Assembly (NCBI GenBank): GCA_036250195.1
Contig: JAVHZZ010000004.1
Coordinates: 165,335,869-165,399,868 of the forward strand
Direction: 5' to 3'
Origin: Mixophyes australis
Taxonomy: Eukaryota; Chordata; Amphibia; Anura; Limnodynastidae
Length of the DNA: 64,000 bases
The notes beneath the pieces were generated by a model, which made no database searches, was not told the DNA's origin, and saw nothing but the letters and a program-made list of their open reading frames with translations. Both the position numbers and the translations under genes were made by a program. Positions 24,272-33,969 of this stretch are shown here, in pieces (within the stretch, counting starts at the first letter, position 1; each line of letters begins with the position of its first letter).

Positions 24272-25012
24272 ATGTCTTCTCTTTCTTTCCAACTGACCCA
24301 GATCTGAAGATATGCAAGGAGCTCCTGGTGAGCAAGATGAAAGCTCAAGTGTTACGTGACAGGCCGGTGTCTCCTCCTTCAGTTTCTCACTCAACTGCTG
24401 CTAGGAAAAAAATGAGCTTTTCCAAGAGACCCAGGTATGATGCAAATGAGTCAGCACAACATTCTGGTCTGGTCTAAAAAAATTGACCAAAAAATGTGAC
24501 ACTTCTGCCATAACTCCACATGACCCTATCATCAACATCCATAGGATGGTGGCGGATTATTTTAAAGACAGCATAGAAATAGCCACATCAGACAGTCCCT
24601 TTACATACTTGGATGAAAAAAAAGGGAATTTGGAGGCCCATTATGTACCAACTCGCTTTGCACTACCTAAGCTGCCCAACCTCTAGTGTGTACTCGGAAA
24701 GAGTTTTAAGCACAGCCAGGAACCTTGTCAGCGATTGGCGTAGGAGGCTACTTCCTCAAAATGTGGAAAAGATGATGTTCATCCAAATGAACTACAATTT
24801 CCACGAGGAAAGCATTTCCTGCCAATTACATCAAAGTACTGAGACATCTGTAATAGTGGATTACAGCGGGGATGAATTAATAATGTGTGAGGATGATGTA
24901 CACACTGATGAGGATGAGGCTGAGGATGATTACAACAACACTTGCCACAGTAAAGTTCATTACCAGCTTAGGTGCTTTTATTCATTCTTAGCTTGTTTTG
25001 TAGGCGACTAAA
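24272..25012 (+). pseudogene. hAT transposase, C-terminal part (hATC domain)
   Basis: This is the continuation of the hAT frame after the LINE. It contains the hAT dimerisation domain: VPTRFALPKLPNL, then in another frame PTSSVYSERVLSTARNLVSD and RRLLPQNVEKMMFIQMN. The acidic tail SGDELIMCEDDVHTDED follows, as in the copy at 1-108. The S-ER-FS-A-N--S--R--L-P--V pattern is diagnostic of hATC. A frameshift lies near 24,650. Together with 17,958-20,340 this was one gene split by the LINE. Confidence 0.9.
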
Positions 25013-25077
25013 CAAACCATGCACTTCGGCCACAAAAGTGGCACTCCTTGTCGCTGAAGTGTTTGGTTTGTTAAAGT
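25011..25077 (+). other. Long hairpin after the hAT stop codon
   Basis: AACAAACCATGCACTTC pairs with GAAGTGTTTGGTTTGTT at 15 of 17 positions, with a loop of about 28 bases that itself holds GCCAC...GTGGC. It lies right after the transposase tail, at or near the stop. It might act in 3' end formation or be chance remains of an insertion. Confidence 0.6.
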
Positions 25078-25079
25078 GT

Positions 25080-26800
25080 ACATGTACTTTTTAAGATCCA
25101 AAATAAGGGTGGGTGGGAGGGTACAGGGTCAATCCCATCTTGCACCATTTTTGCTTTCAGCTACCGCTGTATGCCAATGTTACTTAGATGTTTTAGTAAC
25201 AAAGAACAACATTGCTTGCAGAAGTAATGTAAGCATGAATGTCTTAATAGATGTGTATATGTATTTATTTTACATATTTTTTGTATTTATCCTGTTATTA
25301 TTTTATACAAAAGATCAAGGACATTTACTAAACATGTGTTTCTTATCTATATTATGCAACATCCATGTTAAGTGTAACATGTTTTTGGCTTCTTTTTCTC
25401 TAAAAATGTCACGTACTAATTTTTTTTAAAAGAACACACATAATTAGATTAGTTCTGTATTAGTAATATAGGTTTTGAAATTGGTAATATAGATTTTGTT
25501 AATTATTACTTTCACAAAGTATAGCGAGGCATGGCCAGCTTGGAATGGTTTCTGTAAATATCGGAGGTAAGACAGGGGGAACACTGTTTGTTGGCTTTAA
25601 TTTGGGATGATTTTTTTCCCGGTAAGTCTCTGTGGTATCTGCTTTTGTGATTATCTCTTACCTTTTACAGTTGTAGGGTGCACAGAATGTCGTAAAGACA
25701 GTTTTGGTCTACAAAGCTTTAAAAGACTAGGTCAGGCTCACCCTGGTGGTAGAGGACAAGAGGCAGCCTATTGTGAAGTCCTGTTGGAGCCTTGTGTGAT
25801 ATGCACCTGTGCACACTTTCGGGTATTATGGTAAGAAAAACATTGATGATTTTGATTCTTGCGAGCATTATCACAGAAGGGTCCGATGGGACTTTGCATA
25901 AAATTGAGTATACTAAGATGTAAGATGTAAATACCCTTTATTTACCTTAGAAAGAAGTGAAAGTCCACCACAGTTGAAAATAATGTAATGTAAAAATTAA
26001 AGAAAGTCTATCATACTTTCCCCGTGTGCAAAGAGCAGAGAAATATGCAATGTAGATTAAAGAAAACATAAATGTAAGTTCCCAAAGGAAAATATAGCTG
26101 AACCAGCTCAATCAGATGATAAAGAATGACAAAATAAAATGTTCATTCAAAACAGTCATCTCCATTCAAGCAGATCATATGGCTGTCTCTTGACAACAGA
26201 TTGTCAGAAGCTTTTATACTCTCTGCTTGCTATACATGATCTCTCCAGTGAATTAAGGCTATACAAAATTGCAAAACATTATTAATTCTGTGTTTGGGTA
26301 TTAAAATATTTTTCTTTCTACATTATTTGTATTTTGTATTTACACTGCTGAAGATGGAAGTACATATTTATACAAATATTACTGTATTTATTCTATTTCT
26401 TGATGAAAGAGGAAAAACTGGTTTGATATGTCAGGGAGCTTTAATTTGTGCTTGATTAGTCAGTCAAAGCTACTGTTTTACAATTTTATTCTGGGCAGCT
26501 TATTTCCCTCTTTAGACAGGGAAAATGTAAAAGTCATATAATGTACAGTATCTACTCGGATTTTCACAGATTGAATACTTAAACCAATGGCCTGTAATGC
26601 ACATGTAGCAATCAAAAATTGCATCTACAGCAAAACATTACTGTAAATGTAGCTATAGAAAAAAAATATATCAGAAATAGTAGTGTTAATAAGCAAAGAA
26701 GGTTTAATAGATCACCAAAATTCTCCTAAAATGCATTTACATATTATATTACTGCATTACTAATCACAGTTTTGGAGCTTCAGCTGCTAAAAGGGTATGT
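25080..26800. other. No gene seen
   Basis: Start of the hAT 3' region, then AT-rich unique-looking sequence. A 75-codon frame at 25,607-25,834 has no recognisable features. The right terminus of the hAT element was not found. Confidence 0.5.
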
Positions 26801-26802
26801 AT

Positions 26803-27175
26803 CATACTTGCCTACTCTCTTGAAACGTCCTGGAGACTTCTGAATTCTGGGTAGGTCCCCCCGAAGTCCTGGGAGTACAGGCCTATCTCCCACATCCTGC
26901 TTACTTCTTATTGAAGTTGGTAAGATGGGAGCCTCCATGACGCGATTCATAGTGAATTGTGTTATAAATCCAAAGAGTTGTAACAAATTGCATCATTTTG
27001 CCCCCCTCCCCACCTTGCTCCCCCTCCTTGGCAAAATTATGCTTTCACTTCATTGCGTGCAGGGACAAAATTACGTGACTCACTGCGCCCCTTCCTCCTC
27101 CGTCCTCACACTTCACCTCCCCTCCCCTCCAAGATCTCCCGGAGGGAAAGAGTAAAAAGTTGGTAAGTCTGGTAT
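26803..27175. mobile_element. MITE with CATACTTGCC-type ends
   Basis: The left end is CATACTTGCCTACTCT and the right end is AGTTGGTAAGTCTGGTATG, imperfect inverted repeats. Words such as GTCCTGGAGACTTCTGAATT and CTCCCGGAGGG are typical of a GC-rich frog MITE family. TAT flanks both sides. A fragment of a similar left end occurs near 50,437. The LTR element at 27,181 is inserted just beyond it. Confidence 0.75.
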
Positions 27176-27395
27176 GTATTTGTCACTGGCACTAGGAGTC
27201 TTTACCCAGGGATCACCAGGTGGTAGGCTTACCAGAGCAATGTAGATGGTAATAGGGTACTCTGGTAGCTGGGTGATCACGGAACAGGAAATGGTAGATG
27301 ATGAGATGCTCAGGAAAGTCTATGACTAGCAGCACTGGTAATATGGAGGTAATAATACACGAGGAACTGTATGGACAAGGGCACGTGAAGGTAGT

Positions 27396-27655
27396 CAGTG
27401 GTCTGCGATAGCAAGTTGTACCACTGCTATAGTGAGGAGGAATGTCCAACAGAAACAAGGAGGTGATGAGAGTCAGCGGTCTGCGGATAGCAAGTTGTAC
27501 CGCTGTCTGAGTGAAGGAATGGAATCCAAGTGGAGGTATCCGGGTAGTCAGTGGTCTGCGGTAGCAAGTTGTACCACTGCTATGTGAGAGGATACTGGAA
27601 CAGGTGATACAGGAAACAGGGATCAGTGGTCTGTCATCAGCAAGTTGTACCACTG
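27396..27655 (-). repeat. Array of four CAGTGGT/ACCACTG hairpins
   Basis: Hairpins at 27,396-27,426, 27,474-27,505, 27,549-27,579 and 27,624-27,655 share the loop word AGCAAGTTGT. Three have the stem CAGTGGT/ACCACTG; the second has CAGCGGT/ACCGCTG, a compensatory pair change. The right LTR repeats them at 31,621-31,880, and related hairpins occur in the solo LTR at 52,967-53,154. Confidence 0.9.
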
Positions 27656-28414
27656 AATATATATGTGAGGAGGTGCACGGGGAGAGACTGCAACACAGGA
27701 TATACACGGGCACCTTATACACGATCCACAGTAATATGCACAATATATATAAATGACTGAACAGGTCTGCAAATATAGAAAGTCTCTTGAAGTAATCCAG
27801 CACAAGATAACACAGTCAATGATGGCAATAGACTCAGCGGATAGCAGACTCCAGAGGAGAACCAACACAGTCCAGCAAGATATGCAATACACCAGCACAG
27901 TCAATGAGAAGTATGCATACCGTGGTTCAGAAGCAGGCAGTCAGATAGGAGTGCAGCGATACCTGAGCGGCAGGAGGCCGGCTGGATGAGAAGTCCCTGG
28001 ATGGATGAGGCAGCGGTCTAGTAGGTGCAGCGCACAGGTAAGTAGACCAACAGGGACACGAATCCACAGGAATCAGTAACACGTGGAACTGGACTCATGG
28101 AGGACCCAGGAGAATGGAGATGATCCAGCAGAGGAGTAGTTGATGAGATACGAATCCAATGCTGACAGGAGGGTAGAGACCAGCGGGACACGTGAAGGCG
28201 TGGAGAGCGGATCAGCAGTAGATGGACGATAGCGCTGACAGCAGCAGCAGGACTCTGCGGGCACACGGGGGTAACCAGTAGCAACCAATAGGTGCCAGTA
28301 GCGATGGAACACGGGAGAGCAGAGTAGACCAGGAGCTGTTGATCACGGAGAGTAGCGGATGGCAATGAGAGCAGCAGTCTCGAGGAAACACCGGAGAGCT
28401 GAGATGAGACTGCA

Positions 28415-28880
28415 GTGCACAGGGGCAGCGGATAGGAATCAGCTAACAGTCACGATGATGAACACAGGCGAGTTGCAAGCTGGAAACTGTAGTGCACGGA
28501 GGCAGCGGATAGGAATCAGCTAACAGTCACGATGATGAACACAGGCGAGTTGCAAGCTGGAGACTGTAGTGCCCGGAGGCAGCGGATAGGAATCAGCTCA
28601 CAGACTTGATGATGAACAGGTGAGTGGATGTGAAGTAAAGGCTGGAGTGCACGGAGGCAGCGGATAGGAATCAGCAAATAGTCACAATGATATATAATAG
28701 CGTTGATGTGGTTTAGAAGACTAGTGCACGGAGGCAGCGGATAGGAATCAGCAAACAGTCACAATGATATATAATAGCGTTGAAGTGGTTTAGAAGACTG
28801 TAGTGCACGGAGGCAGCGGATAGGAATCAGCAAACAGTCACGATGATACAGTTGATGGTAGAAGTGGTATGGGAACCACA
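28415..28880 (-). repeat. 77-84-bp tandem repeats in 3' LTR
   Basis: Units begin GTGCACGGAGGCAGCGG followed by ATAGGAATCAGC. Two subtypes are present, one with GATGATGAACACAGGCG and one with GATATATAATAGCG. The stretch ends with three small hairpins of the form GTGGT..ACCAC or GTGGTTTGGAAACCAC (28,864-28,932). Confidence 0.93.
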
Positions 28881-29121
28881 GTAGTAGAAATGGTTTGGAA
28901 ACCACAGAGATAGAAGTGGTTTGGAAACCACAGGAATCAGCAGCGCTGAATACACGAGGAATACAGGAACACCTTCAGAGACTCATGGGGAATGAGACTC
29001 CAAGATCAGGCAACGTGGTGTTGACCACAGGTGCTTAATATAGGGAGTGTTGCCTGATCTGCCAATTGAGTTAAAGGGACATACACTGAAGTATAGGAAA
29101 GGGCTGCGCATGCGCAGACCC

Positions 29122-31392
29122 TCAGGATGGAGGACGGCCACGGTTCCTAAATGTCCGGGAAGAAGCACTCACAGTCCGGTGAGTGACAGTACCCCCCCTT
29201 TTAAAGGTGGGCACAGAACGCCTGGAACCGGGCTTGTCCGGATTTTTGGAATAAAACTTCTTCAAAAGGGCAGGAGCATTAAGATCTTCAGCTTTGATCC
29301 AAGAGCACTCCTCAGGACCAAAGACTTTCCAATGAACGAGGAAACGGAGGACTCCTCGCGAAATTTTTGCGTCTAGTACCTCAGTAATCTCGAAATCCTC
29401 CTCCTGATGAACTTGAACTGGCTGCGGAGCTGAGGGAGGAGTTGAGAAACGGTTGATAATAAGAGGTTTGAGTAAAGACACATGGAAGGCATTAGAAATC
29501 CGAAGATTCTTAGGAAGAAGAAGTTTCACACATACTGGATTGATTACTTGAATGATCCTATATGGACCAATAAAACGAGGGGCGAATTTCATAGATGGAA
29601 CCTTCAAACGAATATTTTTGGTAGATAACCAGACACGATCACCAATTTTTAGTGGTGGAATAGCCCGCCTCTTCTTATCTGCGAAAGATTTATATTTGAT
29701 AGATGTCTTCTTTAAACAGGTTTTGACCTGAGACCAGATATTTTTAAAGGTCTGACAAGCAGTCTCCACAGCAGGAACTTGGGTGGGAGGGAGGGCAGGA
29801 AATTCCGGAAAAGACGGATGGTGACCGTGAACCACCAGCACTTGACTTTTTAAAGATGACTCCTGAGATCCATCTTCAACGTCCGATGACGTCACGAACG
29901 CCCGATGAGGAGGAAGGCGTTCAGACTGAACCTTATCACACAGATCCGTAGATAAAGGATCCTGTGGAGGAGGACCTATTGGAATAGACGAATGCTGTCT
30001 TTTGAATGAAACCACTTGGGAGAGACCACGATGATGACATTCAGCTCCCCAAGATGTAACTTGAGAAGTGCGCCAGTCAATCTGGGGAGAGTGACACTGA
30101 AGCCATGGAAGGCCTAAGACAATCGGACTTGTAGTAACAGGAAGAATTAAAAACGAAATCTCTTCATGGTGAAGCCCACCAATCTGAAGCGTTACTGGAG
30201 ACGTACTCTGGGTGATGAGACCATTGATGAGACGTGATCCATCCATAGCAGTCACAGTAATCGGTGTTTTCAAAGTAATCACTGGTAGGGACCATTGATT
30301 CACTAATGATTTGGAAATGAAATTTCCTGCTGCTCCGGAATCAATCAATGCCTGTGACTCAAAGGCTTTGGTAGCAAAGGAAATCGTAACATCAAAAGCG
30401 CAGGCTTTTAATTTCGTAGAAGATGGGGAGGACTCCAGGAACCCTAACCTTATCTCCACAGTATTGGTTAGAGCCCGGCATCTCCTGGGACAAGAATTGA
30501 GCATATGCGTAGAATCGGCACAATAGATACAAAGTCTATTCTTTATTCTTCGGTCCCTCTCCTCTAAAGTTAATTTGGAGCGACCTATCTCCATGGGTAT
30601 CACCGGAGATGAAGCTGGGTGAAATTGAGGATTTGAGAGAAGAGGTGTTTTAACCGAAGTTGTTTTCTCAGGTTCTCTTTCACGAAACCTCAGGTCTACC
30701 CGATGGCAAAGAGAGATCAAATCTTCAAGTGACGAAGGAAGCTCCTGGGTAGTCAGTGCATCTTTAATTTTATCGGAGAGCCCCTGCCAGAAGGCGGCAA
30801 CTAGTGCTTCAGTGTTCCACTGAAGTTCAGAGGCTAAGATCCTAAATCGAATGACGTACTGAGCCACAGTGCGAGATCCTTGGCGAAGACGGAGAATGCT
30901 GGATGCAGCGGAAATAACACGACCTGGTTCATCGAATACACTTCGGAACGTGGAAATAAACTCGGCACTATCCTGTAACAATGGATCATTTCTTTCCCAC
31001 AGAGGGGAAGCCCATGCGAGAGCTTGTCCAGAAAACAATGAAATAAGATAGGCCACTCTGGAACGATGGGTAGAAAAATTTTGAGGTTGGAGCTCAAAAT
31101 GAACTGAGCATTGAGTAAGAAAACCCCTACAAGTTTTGGGGTCTCCATCGTATTTTGACGGAGTAGGCAGGTGAAGCGTGGAAGCTGTAAACACCTGGGA
31201 TGGCACTGGGGAAACGGAGGAAGGCACAGGAGCATCAACAGTAGTTGTGGCATCTTGCACAGACGGTCTTTGGGAGGCTAACGCCTGGTAACACCGCAGT
31301 AAATGCCGTTGGCGAACTTCCTGTTGCTCAATACGGGTAACCAGATGCCGCAGCATCTCTTTGGCTGTAGGTTCCGTATCTGGGTCTGTCAT
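29122..31392 (-). CDS. Gag-protease fused to integrase C-terminus and chromodomain (756 aa)
   Basis: One uninterrupted frame. Residues 70-235 resemble Ty3/gypsy capsid (LPTPSKYDGDP, FLTQCSVHFELQP, LFSGQALAWASPLW, FRSVFDEPGR). A CCHC knuckle is at 288-301 (CIYCADSTHMLNSC). The aspartic protease has LIDSGAAGNFIS at 349-360 and VLGLPW at 425-430. The usual spacer LPPHR follows at 493-497. The frame then jumps, around residues 500-522, to HGHHPSFPEFPALPP, the sequence normally after the integrase core. Next come the C-terminal integrase domain (KIGDRVWLS to FIGPYRI, 582-613) and a chromodomain (FEITEVLDAKISRGVLRFLV, then HWKVFG and CSWI, 667-699). The last 22 codons lie in the LTR. It could assemble particles and bind chromatin but has no polymerase. 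The in-frame junction is either a lucky deletion or a maintained non-autonomous form. Confidence 0.95.
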   Translation of the reverse strand: MTDPDTEPTAKEMLRHLVTRIEQQEVRQRHLLRCYQALASQRPSVQDATTTVDAPVPSSVSPVPSQVFTASTLHLPTPSKYDGDPKTCRGFLTQCSVHFELQPQNFSTHRSRVAYLISLFSGQALAWASPLWERNDPLLQDSAEFISTFRSVFDEPGRVISAASSILRLRQGSRTVAQYVIRFRILASELQWNTEALVAAFWQGLSDKIKDALTTQELPSSLEDLISLCHRVDLRFREREPEKTTSVKTPLLSNPQFHPASSPVIPMEIGRSKLTLEERDRRIKNRLCIYCADSTHMLNSCPRRCRALTNTVEIRLGFLESSPSSTKLKACAFDVTISFATKAFESQALIDSGAAGNFISKSLVNQWSLPVITLKTPITVTAMDGSRLINGLITQSTSPVTLQIGGLHHEEISFLILPVTTSPIVLGLPWLQCHSPQIDWRTSQVTSWGAECHHRGLSQVVSFKRQHSSIPIGPPPQDPLSTDLCDKVQSERLPPHRAFVTSSDVEDGSQESSLKSQVLVVHGHHPSFPEFPALPPTQVPAVETACQTFKNIWSQVKTCLKKTSIKYKSFADKKRRAIPPLKIGDRVWLSTKNIRLKVPSMKFAPRFIGPYRIIQVINPVCVKLLLPKNLRISNAFHVSLLKPLIINRFSTPPSAPQPVQVHQEEDFEITEVLDAKISRGVLRFLVHWKVFGPEECSWIKAEDLNAPALLKKFYSKNPDKPGSRRSVPTFKRGGTVTHRTVSASSRTFRNRGRPPS
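29189..29207 (-). promoter_or_regulatory. Polypurine tract
   Basis: On the minus strand the sequence CCTTTAAAAGGGGGGGTAC ends immediately before the 3' LTR (TGTCAC). A purine run here is the usual primer for plus-strand synthesis. Confidence 0.85.
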
Positions 31393-31393
31393 G

Positions 31394-31403
31394 GCCTGAT
31401 CTT
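31394..31403 (-). promoter_or_regulatory. Primer-binding site, Tf1-like self-priming type
   Basis: On the minus strand the two bases after the 5' LTR are GT, then AAGATCAGGC. This is exactly complementary to GCCTGATCTT at the predicted RNA 5' end inside the LTR. I saw no good match to a tRNA 3' end. Tf1/Sushi-group elements are known to prime from their own RNA 5' end, so the match fits the family. Confidence 0.65.
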
Positions 31404-32639
31404 ACTGTCACTGGCACTAGGAGTCTTTACCCAGGGATCACCAGGTGGTAGGCTTACCAGAGCAATGTAGATGGTAATAGGGTACTCTGGTAGCTGGGTG
31501 ATCACGGAACAGGAAATGGTAGATGATGAGATGCTCAGGAAAGTCTATGACTAGCAGCACTGGTAATATGGAGGTAATAATACACGAGGAACTGTATGGA
31601 CAAGGGCACGTGAAGGTAGTCAGTGGTCTGCGATAGCAAGTTGTACCACTGCTATAGTGAGGAGGAATGTCCAACAGAAACAAGGAGGTGATGAGAGTCA
31701 GCGGTCTGCGGATAGCAAGTTGTACCGCTGTCTGAGTGAAGGAATGGAATCCAAGTGGAGGTATCCGGGTAGTCAGTGGTCTGCGGTAGCAAGTTGTACC
31801 ACTGCTATGTGAGAGGATACTGGAACAGGTGATACAGGAAACAGGGATCAGTGGTCTGTCATCAGCAAGTTGTACCACTGAATATATATGTGAGGAGGTG
31901 CACGGGGAGAGACTGCAACACAGGATATACACGGGCACCTTATACACGATCCACAGTAATATGCACAATATATATAAATGACTGAACAGGTCTGCAAATA
32001 TAGAAAGTCTCTTGAAGTAATCCAGCACAAGATAACACAGTCAATGATGGCAATAGACTCAGCGGATAGCAGACTCCAGAGGAGAACCAACACAGTCCAG
32101 CAAGATATGCAATACACCAGCACAGTCAATGAGAAGTATGCATACCGTGGTTCAGAAGCAGGCAGTCAGATAGGAGTGCAGCGATACCTGAGCGGCAGGA
32201 GGCCGGCTGGATGAGAAGTCCCTGGATGGATGAGGCAGCGGTCTAGTAGGTGCAGCGCACAGGTAAGTAGACCAACAGGGACACGAATCCACAGGAATCA
32301 GTAACACGTGGAACTGGACTCATGGAGGACCCAGGAGAATGGAGATGATCCAGCAGAGGAGTAGTTGATGAGATACGAATCCAATGCTGACAGGAGGGTA
32401 GAGACCAGCGGGACACGTGAAGGCGTGGAGAGCGGATCAGCAGTAGATGGACGATAGCGCTGACAGCAGCAGCAGGACTCTGCGGGCACACGGGGGTAAC
32501 CAGTAGCAACCAATAGGTGCCAGTAGCGATGGAACACGGGAGAGCAGAGTAGACCAGGAGCTGTTGATCACGGAGAGTAGCGGATGGCAATGAGAGCAGC
32601 AGTCTCGAGGAAACACCGGAGAGCTGAGATGAGACTGCA

Positions 32640-33160
32640 GTGCACAGGGGCAGCGGATAGGAATCAGCTAACAGTCACGATGATGAACACAGGCGAGTTG
32701 CAAGCTGGAAACTGTAGTGCACGGAGGCAGCGGATAGGAATCAGCTAACAGTCACGATGATGAACACAGGCGAGTTGCAAGCTGGAGACTGTAGTGCCCG
32801 GAGGCAGCGGATAGGAATCAGCTCACAGACTTGATGATGAACAGGTGAGTGGATGTGAAGTAAAGGCTGGAGTGCACGGAGGCAGCGGATAGGAATCAGC
32901 AAATAGTCACAATGATATATAATAGCGTTGATGTGGTTTAGAAGACTGTAGTGCACGGAGGCAGCGGATAGGAATCAGCAAACAGTCACAATGATATATA
33001 ATAGCGTTGAAGTGGTTTAGAAGACTGTAGTGCACGGAGGCAGCGGATAGGAATCAGCAAACAGTCACAATGATATATAATAGCGTTGAAGTGGTTTAGA
33101 AGACTGTAGTGCACGGAGGCAGCGGATAGGAATCAGCAAACAGTCACGATGATACAGTTG
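32640..33160 (-). repeat. 77-84-bp tandem repeats in 5' LTR
   Basis: Counterpart of 28,415-28,880 with one extra 79-bp unit. Adjacent right-hand units are nearly identical, so unequal copying during reverse transcription or recombination explains the length difference. Confidence 0.93.
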
Positions 33161-33316
33161 ATGGTAGAAGTGGTATGGGAACCACAGTAGTAGAAATGGT
33201 TTGGAAACCACAGAGATAGAAGTGGTTTGGAAACCACAGGAATCAGCAGCGCTGAATACACGAGGAATACAGGAACACCTTCAGAGACTCATGGGGAATG
33301 AGACTCCAAGATCAGG

Positions 33317-33348
33317 CAACGTGGTGTTGACCACAGGTGCTTAATATA
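33317..33348 (-). promoter_or_regulatory. TATA box and predicted RNA start in 5' LTR
   Basis: TATATTAAG (minus strand, 33,340-33,348) lies 31 bases before GCCTGATCTT, the segment complementary to the primer-binding site. In the solo LTR at 53 kb TATTTAAGG stands the same 31 bases before GCCTGATCC. Fixed spacing across diverged LTRs supports this as the start. Confidence 0.7.
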
Positions 33349-33774
33349 GGGAGTGTTGCCTGATCTGCCAATTGAGTTAAAGGGACATACACTGAAGTAT
33401 AGGAAAGGGCTGCGCATGCGCAGACCCTCAGGATGGAGGACGGCCACGGTTCCTAAATGTCCGGGAAGAAGCACTCACAGTCCGGTGAGTGACAGTATTC
33501 ATCTTAACACAAGAATAAATACTGCACTCTTGAAATGGGTGAAATTGGCAAAAGACCAAATGCTAAACTAAAAGTACAAGTGCGTGTTTTTATTACAATA
33601 ACTATCAGTAGTAGCAAAATGTGCCCCTTTCTCATTTACTATTCCCACTGTTATCAGTTACACATTATACTCATCATTGCTCCAACACACTAAATGCAGA
33701 TCTGACCCCGGTTTATAAGAGAAAAAATCCCCACCCAAAAATACCAGCACGGTTTCTTGCACCATACAATAGAA

Positions 33775-33961
33775 CAGTGGTTCCCAAAAGGTGTGCCTAG
33801 GCTCCCTGGTGTCCCTCAGCGATCACACAGGGGTGCCTCGGCCAGGGCCAGTGGTAAGCAAGGTGGGGGACTACTTGGTAATTATTTTGGCATAGGGGCG
33901 CTTTGAAAAAATTATGGAGGCCCTAAGGGTGCCACGAACTGAAAACGTTTGGAATCCACTG
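33775..33961. mobile_element. hAT-type MITE, copy 1
   Basis: 187 bp bounded by CAGTGGTTCCCAAA and TTTGGAATCCACTG. It is the reverse-orientation relative of 58,246-58,432, sharing GACTACTTGGTAATTATTTT and GCCCTAAGGGTG-like words. Candidate 8-bp duplications CAATAGAA and CTATAGAG match at 6 of 8. Confidence 0.88.
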
Positions 33962-33969
33962 CTATAGAG

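Larger units (their letters stand above)
27181..29188 (-). repeat. 3' LTR (2,008 bp)
   Basis: Same sequence as 31,406-33,494 except that it lacks one 79-bp repeat unit (and a GT). It contains two hairpin-rich repeat arrays. By the predicted start site, U3 is only about 170 bp and R plus U5 about 1.8 kb. Confidence 0.97.
27181..33494 (-). mobile_element. Complete Ty3/gypsy LTR retrotransposon, chromodomain type, internally deleted
   Basis: The 6.3-kb element lies on the minus strand between perfect 5-bp duplications (GTATT at 27,176-27,180 and 33,495-33,499). Two near-identical LTRs start TGTCAC and end GTGACA. The internal region is only 2,217 bp and carries one long frame with gag, protease, integrase C-terminus and chromodomain. 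Reverse transcriptase, RNase H and the integrase core are absent. A purine tract precedes the 3' LTR and a self-priming type binding site follows the 5' LTR. Near-identity of the LTRs points to a recent insertion that needed enzymes supplied by a full-length relative. Confidence 0.95.
31406..33494 (-). repeat. 5' LTR (2,089 bp)
   Basis: Promoter-bearing LTR of the minus-strand element. It has one more 79-bp unit than the 3' LTR (starts at 32,951, 33,030 and 33,109). Confidence 0.97.

Noticed and set aside
25607..25834. 75-codon plus-strand frame with several cysteines
   Set aside because: No recognisable domain, no splice or promoter support, and no neighbour evidence.
27213..27803. 196-codon minus frame, repeated identically at 31,438-32,028
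   Set aside because: It lies within the LTRs and runs through the hairpin array. Its residues follow the repeats and match no family; the duplicate exists only because the LTR is duplicated.
28018..28365. 115-codon minus frame in the LTR (also 32,243-32,590)
   Set aside because: No motif; it is within the long R-U5 part and is probably chance.
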